Below are positions 1 to 6,391 of a stretch of 7,916 nucleotides of DNA, piece by piece. The stretch spans positions 1-7,916 of the forward strand of contig JABFVJ010000513.1 of the NCBI GenBank assembly GCA_013362835.1, in the 5' to 3' direction. The notes beneath the pieces are model-generated. The model saw only the letters and a program-made list of their open reading frames with translations, did not search any database and was not told where the DNA came from. A program made the position numbers and the translations under genes. Numbering within the stretch: position 1 is the stretch's first letter; the number at the start of each line of letters is the position of its first letter. This stretch comes from Nonomuraea sp. GTDB lineage: Bacteria > Actinomycetota > Actinomycetes > Streptosporangiales > Streptosporangiaceae.

Positions 1-76
1 AGCGGCGCGATCCGCCCAGGAGTTCCCCCCTCCGGTGCCCGGCCCGTACGACGGAGGAGAAACCCGGCATGCTTGA
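1..76 (+). CDS. probable C-terminal tail of an upstream gene (partial)
   Basis: Reading from base 2, the frame is open from the left edge to a TGA at 74-76. It encodes about 24 residues, rich in Pro, Gly and acidic residues near the end (including PPPVPGPYDGGE). The stop lies just inside the GH15 gene, whose ATG is at 69, so the two would overlap by 8 bp, an arrangement typical of translationally coupled actinobacterial genes. Too little is visible to name a product. The alternative is that this is simply non-coding leader that happens to be open in GC-rich DNA. The frame used by the GH15 gene is also open to the left edge, so openness alone proves little. Confidence 0.35.
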   Translation, partial: AARSAQEFPPPVPGPYDGGETRHA

Positions 77-1892
77 TCTCGATCCACCGTTCCGCCCGGT
101 TCGCCGGGTGGAGGGTTACCTGCCGCTGGAGGACCTGGGCCTCATCGGCGACGGCACGACGGCCGCGCTGGTCGGCCTCGACGGTTCGATCCCGTGGTTG
201 TGCCTGCCGAGGTTCGACAGCGATCCCCTGTTCTGCGGGCTGCTGGATCACCGGCAGGGCGGGCATTTCACGCTGACCGTGGAGGACCTGGTGGAGGCCC
301 GCCAGCGCTACGAGCCCGACACCGCGGTGCTGGTGACCGAGTTGCGCTCCCGTACCGGGCTGGTCAGGATCACCGACGCGCTGGCCCTGCGCGCCGGCGC
401 CGATCTCAGCGACGACGCGGGCAGCAGCAGGTGCGAGCTCGTCCGCTCGGCCGTCGTCCTGGCGGGGTCCGTACGGCTGCGGGCGGAGCTGGAGCCTCGC
501 GGCGGCGCGCAGTCGCGGATCCTCGGCAGCGGCCTGGAGGTACGGGCCGCCCGGCGCCCGGACCTGCGCCTGCATCTGCGCTCCAACCGCCCCCTGGCGG
601 GGTTGCGCACCGAGCACGACCTGACCGAGGGCGAACATCTCGATCTGGTGCTGTCGTGGGGCCGCATCCACCGCCACCACCGGTTCGACCCCGGCGCGAT
701 ACTGACCGGGACCGCCGACGCGTGGCGCCGCTGGATGACCAAGTGCGGCTACGACGGCCCGCAGGAACCGCTGGTCAGGCGCTCGGTGATCACGTTGAAA
801 CTGTGCGACGACTGGGTCAACGGCTCGCTGGTCGCGGCCCCCACCTCCTCGTTGCCCGCGCCCATCGGGGGCGTCCGCAACTGGGACTACCGCTACACCT
901 GGATCAGGGACGCCGCCTACGCCGTGTTCGCGCTGCGCCGCGTCGGCTTCGGCGAGGAGGCCGACGCGTTCCTCGGGTGGGTGCTCGACGCCTTCGAACA
1001 GAGCGGCCAGCCGCGGATCATGTACACGCTCGGGGGCGAGTTCGTCCCCGAGGAGGTCCAGGACGGCGGCCTGGAGGGCTACCGGGGCTCCGGGCCGGTG
1101 CGGTGGGGCAACGGCGCGGCCGACCAGCGCCAGCACGACGTCTACGGCGAGGTGCTGGACTGCGCCGACCAGTGGCTGCGCCCCGGCCGCGAGCTCCAGC
1201 CCGCGCTGTGGTCGGGCCTGGCGGAGCTGGCCGAGGCCGCCGCGCACACGTGGCGGCAGCCGGACCAGGGCATCTGGGAGGTACGCAGCGAAGGCCGCGT
1301 CTTCACCTATTCGACCGGGATGTGCCAGGTGGCCCTGGACCGGGCCGCGGCGATCGGTGAACGGCTCGGCCTGTCCGGGCAGGTCGCGACCTGGCGCGCC
1401 GCCGCCGACAAGCTGCGCCGCCTCATCCTGGAACAGTCCTGGGACGAGAGTGCGCAGTGCCTGAGCGAGCACCTCGACGGCGGCGGCGACCTGGACGCCA
1501 GCCTGCTCGCCCTCCCGCTGCGCAAGGTCGTCCCCGCCGACCATCCGCGGATGGCGGCCACCACCGCGGCCATCGCCGAGCGCCTGTCCGCCGGCGACGG
1601 CCTGCTCTACCGCTACCTGCACGACCGCTCCCCCGACGGCCTGCCCGGCGACGAGGGCGCCTTCGTCCTGTGCAGCTTCTGGCTGGTCGACAACCTGATC
1701 CTGCAGGGCCACCTCGAACGCGCCGAGGACCTGTACGCCTCCCTCTGCGCCCGCGCCAGCCCGCTCGGCCTCCTGCCGGAGCAGATCGACCCGTCGACCG
1801 GCGTGTTCATGGGCAACTTCCCGCAGGCGTTCAGCCACATCGGGATCATCGCCAGCGGCGTCAACCTCGCGCGGGCGAGGGCGGGATCCTGA
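69..1892 (+). CDS. glycoside hydrolase family 15 protein (glucoamylase/trehalase type)
   Basis: This 607-residue protein should hydrolyse terminal alpha-glucosidic bonds with inversion, releasing glucose from an alpha-glucan, oligosaccharide or trehalose. Actinobacterial relatives include mycobacterial alpha,alpha-trehalases, so trehalase is a serious alternative to glucoamylase. Residues about 15-220 form the N-terminal beta-rich domain, opening with the family-typical YLPLEDLGLIGDG and DGSIPWLCLPRFDS. The (alpha/alpha)6 barrel follows, with NWDYRYTWIRDAAY at 271-284. The likely general acid is Glu404 in GIWEVR and the likely general base is Glu571 in LLPEQIDPSTG, followed by GNFPQAFSHIGII. 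Length is normal for the family. There is no signal peptide, so it is cytoplasmic. The ATG is chosen because GGAGGAG (53-59) lies 9 nt upstream and homologues begin at about this point. The segment after the acid, FTYSTGMC (412-419), departs from the more common FTHSKVM form, suggesting a distinct specificity subgroup. The substrate is inferred only to class level. Confidence 0.9.
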   Translation: MLDLDPPFRPVRRVEGYLPLEDLGLIGDGTTAALVGLDGSIPWLCLPRFDSDPLFCGLLDHRQGGHFTLTVEDLVEARQRYEPDTAVLVTELRSRTGLVRITDALALRAGADLSDDAGSSRCELVRSAVVLAGSVRLRAELEPRGGAQSRILGSGLEVRAARRPDLRLHLRSNRPLAGLRTEHDLTEGEHLDLVLSWGRIHRHHRFDPGAILTGTADAWRRWMTKCGYDGPQEPLVRRSVITLKLCDDWVNGSLVAAPTSSLPAPIGGVRNWDYRYTWIRDAAYAVFALRRVGFGEEADAFLGWVLDAFEQSGQPRIMYTLGGEFVPEEVQDGGLEGYRGSGPVRWGNGAADQRQHDVYGEVLDCADQWLRPGRELQPALWSGLAELAEAAAHTWRQPDQGIWEVRSEGRVFTYSTGMCQVALDRAAAIGERLGLSGQVATWRAAADKLRRLILEQSWDESAQCLSEHLDGGGDLDASLLALPLRKVVPADHPRMAATTAAIAERLSAGDGLLYRYLHDRSPDGLPGDEGAFVLCSFWLVDNLILQGHLERAEDLYASLCARASPLGLLPEQIDPSTGVFMGNFPQAFSHIGIIASGVNLARARAGS

Positions 1893-2002
1893 TCCGGCTT
1901 TGCCATGTCTTCGCACGTCAAGCGGGTTCCGGAGAGCGAGCCGGGTAGGACATCGAGGGGCGGTGGAGAGCTTACTCCCGCGCCGTGGAAGGGCCGGGCG
2001 GG

Positions 2003-2020
2003 CCGGCCGACGTCAGCCGG
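2003..2020. promoter_or_regulatory. 18-bp near-perfect palindrome, candidate operator
   Basis: CCGGCCGACGTCAGCCGG is symmetric about 2011/2012, with arms CCGGC/GCCGG and a GACGTC core; only the pair 2008/2015 breaks symmetry. It ends 2 nt before the ribosome-binding site of the dehydratase gene. A repressor bound here could block transcription of the dehydratase/dehydrogenase pair. In RNA, the arms could form a short hairpin next to the binding site. The sequence does not show which regulator would bind. In GC-rich DNA some chance palindromes are expected, so this remains a candidate. Confidence 0.35.
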
Positions 2021-2022
2021 TC

Positions 2023-2027
2023 AGGAG
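2023..2027 (+). promoter_or_regulatory. ribosome-binding site fixing the dehydratase start
   Basis: AGGAG lies 6 nt before the ATG at 2034. It decides the start: the same frame is open upstream to an ATG at 1905, which would add 43 residues, but that ATG has no comparable site and the extra stretch does not resemble the family. Confidence 0.75.
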
Positions 2028-2033
2028 TGCCTC

Positions 2034-3833
2034 ATGCCACCGACGACGAGCGCCCCGGAGGGGCTGCGGAGCCGCGCCTGGTGGGACAACCCGCACAACC
2101 CCGGCATGACGGCCCTGTACCTCGAACGGTTCCTCAACTACGGGCTCACCCCGGCGGAGCTCCGGTCCGGCCGGCCGATCATCGGCATCGCCCAGACGGG
2201 CAACGACCTGGTCCCCTGCAACCGGCACCACCTCGACCTCGCCGCCCGGGTCAGGGACGGGATCCGCGACGGCGGCGGCATCCCGATGGAGTTCCCCGTC
2301 CACCCGCTGCAGGAGACGGGCAAACGCCCCACGGCGGCGCTGGACCGCAATCTCGCCTATCTCGGGCTGGTGGAGGTGCTGTACGGGTACCCGCTCGACG
2401 GCGTCGTCCTGACGACGGGCTGCGACAAGACCACGCCCGCGTGCCTGACCGCGGCGGCGACCGTGAACATCCCGGCGATCGTCCTGTCCGGCGGGCCGAT
2501 GCTCAACGGGTACTACGACGGCGGCCGGGTGGGGGCGTCCGGCTCGGGGCTGGTGATCTGGGAGTCGAGGAGGCTGCTCGTCGCCGGGGAGATCGACGCC
2601 GACGAGTTCATGGCGCGCGTGGCCGCTTCCGCGCCCAGCATCGGGCACTGCAACACGATGGGCACCGCGCTGTCGATGAACAGCCTGGCCGAGGCGCTGG
2701 GCATGTCGCTGCCCGGCTGCGCGGCGATCCCGGCCCCCTACCGGGAACGCGCGCAGATGGCCTACGACACCGGCCGCCGCGCGGTGGACCTGGTCCGCGA
2801 GGACCTCACCCCGCGCAAGATCATGACCCGGCCGGCGTTCGAGAACGCGATCGTGGTCGCGTCCGCCATCGCCGCGTCGACCAACGTGCCGATCCACGTC
2901 AACGCCATCGCCCGCCACGTCGGGGTGGAGCTGTCCAACCAGGACTGGCAGCGCGTCGGGGCCGACGTCCCGGTGCTGGTGAACCTCGCCCCGGCCGGCG
3001 CGTTCCTCGGCGAGGACTTCTACCAGGCCGGCGGCGTCCCTGCGGTCATGCGGTCGCTGCTGACCGCCGGGCTCCTGCACGGCGACGTCGTGACGGCCTC
3101 CGGTCGTACCGTGGCGGAGAATCTGGAGGGCGTACCGACCGGCGATCCCGTGGTCATCCGCCCGCTCGACGAGCCCGTCGCCCGGCAGGGAGGGCTGCTC
3201 GTCATGACCGGGAACCTGTTCGACTCCGCGATCATGAAGAGCTCGGTCATCACCGACGAGTTCCGCGCCCGCTACCTGCCCGATCCGGCGGGCCCGGCGG
3301 TGTTCGAGCTCCGCGCCGTCGTCTTCGACGGGCCCGAGGACTACCACGCCCGCATCGAGGACCCCGAGCTGGGCATCGACGAGGGCTGCGTCCTCGTCAT
3401 GCGCTACGCGGGCCCGATCGGCTATCCGGGATCGGCCGAGGTGGTGAACATGGAGGTGCCCGCCGCCCTCCTCCGGGCGGGCGTCACCGCGCTGCCCACG
3501 CTCGGCGACGGCCGCCAGAGCGGCACCTCCGACGCGCCGTCCATCCTCAACGCCAGCCCCGAGGCGGCGGCCGGCGGGAACCTCGCCATCCTGCGCACCG
3601 GCGACCGGATCCGGATCGACATGGACGCCGCGCGCGTCGACGTCCTCCTGACGGAGGAGGAGATCGCCGCGCGGTGGGCCGGGTACACGCCGCCGCCGCT
3701 GGAGAACCAGACGCCGTGGCAGGAGATCCACCGCTCGACCGTGGGGCAGCTCGACAGCGGGGGCTGCATGGAGCTCGCCGTGTCGTACCAGGACCTCGTA
3801 CACACCAAGGGGATTCCGCGTGACTCGCACTGA
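2034..3833 (+). CDS. IlvD/Edd-family dehydratase, pentonate (xylonate/arabonate) type
   Basis: This 599-residue protein belongs to the [2Fe-2S], Mg2+-dependent sugar-acid dehydratases, which remove water from an aldonate to give a 2-keto-3-deoxy acid in the cytoplasm. From memory it tracks the Caulobacter D-xylonate dehydratase closely along its length, for example at MTALYLERF, PIIGIAQTG, GIPMEFPVHP, RPTAALDRNL and VVLTTGCDKTTPA. The cluster ligands are Cys62 (VPCNRHH), Cys130 (TGCDKTTPA) and Cys206 (GHCNTMGTA). Lys132 matches the Mg-binding, usually carbamylated lysine. Ser496 in DGRQSGTS is the expected catalytic base. This pattern separates it from the housekeeping dihydroxyacid dehydratase IlvD and from 6-phosphogluconate dehydratase Edd. 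The usual GGSTN loop reads AASTN at 280-284. The gene is followed with a 14-bp overlap by a 2-hydroxyacid dehydrogenase, so the two are probably one operon. The class is secure; the exact substrate (D-xylonate, L-arabonate, gluconate, other) is not. Confidence 0.92.
   Translation: MPPTTSAPEGLRSRAWWDNPHNPGMTALYLERFLNYGLTPAELRSGRPIIGIAQTGNDLVPCNRHHLDLAARVRDGIRDGGGIPMEFPVHPLQETGKRPTAALDRNLAYLGLVEVLYGYPLDGVVLTTGCDKTTPACLTAAATVNIPAIVLSGGPMLNGYYDGGRVGASGSGLVIWESRRLLVAGEIDADEFMARVAASAPSIGHCNTMGTALSMNSLAEALGMSLPGCAAIPAPYRERAQMAYDTGRRAVDLVREDLTPRKIMTRPAFENAIVVASAIAASTNVPIHVNAIARHVGVELSNQDWQRVGADVPVLVNLAPAGAFLGEDFYQAGGVPAVMRSLLTAGLLHGDVVTASGRTVAENLEGVPTGDPVVIRPLDEPVARQGGLLVMTGNLFDSAIMKSSVITDEFRARYLPDPAGPAVFELRAVVFDGPEDYHARIEDPELGIDEGCVLVMRYAGPIGYPGSAEVVNMEVPAALLRAGVTALPTLGDGRQSGTSDAPSILNASPEAAAGGNLAILRTGDRIRIDMDAARVDVLLTEEEIAARWAGYTPPPLENQTPWQEIHRSTVGQLDSGGCMELAVSYQDLVHTKGIPRDSH
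3807..3813 (+). promoter_or_regulatory. ribosome-binding site for the overlapping GTG start
   Basis: AAGGGGA lies inside the last codons of the dehydratase gene, 6 nt before the GTG at 3820. It favours the GTG over the in-frame ATG at 3850, which has only a weak purine run before it, and it implies translational coupling of the pair. Confidence 0.65.
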
Positions 3834-4830
3834 CTCCAGAGGCACGATCATGATCGCCGACTCCGACTTCGGCGACGTGGACGTCGAACGCCCGATCGTC
3901 GAGGCCGCCGGGTTCGAGCTGCTCGCCGCGCAGTGCAAGACCGAGGACGAGGTGATCGAGAAGGGCCGCGACGCCGACGGCGTGCTGACCCAGTACGCGC
4001 GGATCGGCGCCCGCGCCATCGACGCGTTCACCCGCTGCAGGGTGATCGCCCGCTACGGCACCGGCGTGGACATCGTCGACGTCGACGCCGCGACCAGGCG
4101 CGGCATCCAGGTCACGAACGCGCCGAACGACTGGTGCGCCGAGGAGGTCGCCGACCACGCCGTCGCGCTCTGGCTCGCCGCCGCCCGCAGGATCTGCGCG
4201 TACGACCGGGCGACCCGGCAGGGCGTCTGGCAGTGGCAGACCGGGCAGCCGATCTGGAGACTGCGCGGACGCGTGCTCGGCCTGCTGTCCTTCGGCGCCA
4301 TCGCCCGGCTCATCGCCGGACGCGCCCAGGCGTTCGGCGTCGAGGTCTGGGCGTACGACCCGTTCCTCGACGAGGCCGAGATCCGGTCGCGCGGCGTGCG
4401 GCCTGTGTCGTTCGACGCGCTGGTGGAGGGGTCCGACTACCTGGTGATCCAGTCGCCGCTCACCCCGGAGACGCACCACACGTTCGACCGGGCGACGCTG
4501 CGCAGGATGAAGCCGACCGCCGTGCTCGTCAACACCGCGCGCGGTCCCATCGTGGAGGACGCGGCGCTCCACGACGCGCTCACCGAAGGCTGGATCGCCG
4601 GGGCGGCGCTGGACGACCTGGAGGAGGAGCCGGCCAAACAACGCGACTGGCGGCCGCGCAACCCCCTGTTCGACCTGCCCAACGTGATCGTCACACCGCA
4701 CGCCGCCTACTACTCCGAGCAGGCCGTCGGCGCCGTCCGGCGCATCGCCGCCGAGGAGGCCGTACGCGTGCTCACCGGGCGGCCGGCCCTGTCGCCGGTC
4801 AACGACGTGACCGCCGGTGCCCGCAGGTAG
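3820..4830 (+). CDS. D-isomer-specific 2-hydroxyacid dehydrogenase, CtBP-like
   Basis: This 336-residue protein is in the NAD(P)-dependent D-2-hydroxyacid dehydrogenase family, closest in style to the bacterial C-terminal-binding-protein-like group and to SerA/glyoxylate reductase relatives. The substrate-binding half includes RYGTGVDIVDVDAATRRGI (78-96) and NAPNDWCAEEVADHA (100-114). The nucleotide-binding domain follows, with WAYDPF at 177-182, where Asp180 would contact the ribose. The catalytic set is intact: Arg241 in NTARGPIV, Glu270 in LEEEP and His294 in TPHAAYYSE. The dinucleotide loop is unusual, LGLLSFGAIA (153-162), so the GxGxxG positions read Ser157, Gly159, Ala162. The GTG start overlaps the dehydratase stop by 14 bp and has a good ribosome-binding site. 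Context suggests interconversion of a 2-keto acid and a 2-hydroxy acid in sugar-acid catabolism, such as a ketoaldonate reductase feeding the dehydratase. That role is inference; 3-phosphoglycerate dehydrogenase is less likely because there is no ACT or other regulatory C-terminal domain. Confidence 0.88.
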   Translation: MTRTDSRGTIMIADSDFGDVDVERPIVEAAGFELLAAQCKTEDEVIEKGRDADGVLTQYARIGARAIDAFTRCRVIARYGTGVDIVDVDAATRRGIQVTNAPNDWCAEEVADHAVALWLAAARRICAYDRATRQGVWQWQTGQPIWRLRGRVLGLLSFGAIARLIAGRAQAFGVEVWAYDPFLDEAEIRSRGVRPVSFDALVEGSDYLVIQSPLTPETHHTFDRATLRRMKPTAVLVNTARGPIVEDAALHDALTEGWIAGAALDDLEEEPAKQRDWRPRNPLFDLPNVIVTPHAAYYSEQAVGAVRRIAAEEAVRVLTGRPALSPVNDVTAGARR

Positions 4831-4837
4831 GGCCGCA

Positions 4838-4867
4838 TTCTTCTCACAACAGGCCGAATCGTAAAGT
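4838..4867 (+). promoter_or_regulatory. weak promoter-like sequence before gdhA
   Basis: The 69-nt spacer is AT-richer than its surroundings. TAAAGT at 4862-4867 fits the TAnnnT -10 pattern, and TTCTTC at 4838-4843 lies 18 nt upstream as a poor -35. A transcript from here would start near 4874 and leave a leader of about 25 nt containing the gdhA ribosome-binding site. The -35 match is only partial, so read-through from the upstream operon is also possible. Confidence 0.3.
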
Positions 4868-4869
4868 GA

Positions 4870-6240
<1,371 letters not shown>

Positions 6241-6310
6241 CCCCACCGACCCCACGACCGCCGGCTTCGCTCATGTTCGCCGTGGCGCGGCGGGGGTGGG
6301 CGGGGCGGGC

Positions 6311-6323
6311 CGGGCGGCGCCCG
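6311..6323 (+). terminator. small GC hairpin after gdhA, possible weak terminator
   Basis: CGGGC-GGC-GCCCG forms a perfect 5-bp stem with a 3-nt loop about 70 nt after the gdhA stop. There is no T tract after it, and the spacer is so G-rich that chance stems are common. It is the only compact hairpin I see between gdhA and the copper oxidase gene. Confidence 0.2.
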
Positions 6324-6345
6324 ACTGGCGTGGTGCCGCGCTCTC

Positions 6346-6373
6346 ACGGTGACTCTCCGTTACCTTGCGAGGT
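6346..6373. promoter_or_regulatory. candidate promoter/operator before the copper oxidase gene
   Basis: This is the least GC-biased part of the spacer. It holds TACCTT (6361-6366), which fits a TAnnnT -10, and a perfect short palindrome ACCT-TGCG-AGGT (6362-6373). An imperfect pair GGTGAC/GTTACC (6348-6353 and 6359-6364) overlaps it. No convincing -35 is seen. The site does not clearly match a known CsoR, CueR or RicR copper operator as I recall them. Confidence 0.22.
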
Positions 6374-6391
6374 GGATGGGGGGAATCCGCA

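Noticed and set aside
194..1360. 388-residue plus-strand frame within the GH15 gene, and similar frames within the dehydratase, dehydrogenase and gdhA genes
   Set aside because: Arg/Pro/Gly-rich out-of-frame readings of genuine genes, with no motif or ribosome-binding site.
1905..2033. 43-residue N-terminal extension of the dehydratase from an ATG at 1905
   Set aside because: No good ribosome-binding site at 1905, a clear one before 2034, and the extension does not look like the family N-terminus.
1893..2033. Sigma-70-type promoter in the spacer before the dehydratase
   Set aside because: TTGCCA at 1900 and TAGGAC at 1946 resemble -35 and -10 elements but are about 40 nt apart, and neither has a partner at proper spacing.
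2013..4031. 672-residue minus-strand open frame over the dehydratase
   Set aside because: Antisense shadow of the dehydratase, with no family motif and biased composition.
6241..6300. Long imperfect C-rich/G-rich pairing downstream of gdhA as a terminator
   Set aside because: The arms pair only with many mismatches and a long loop; in such skewed DNA this is expected by chance.
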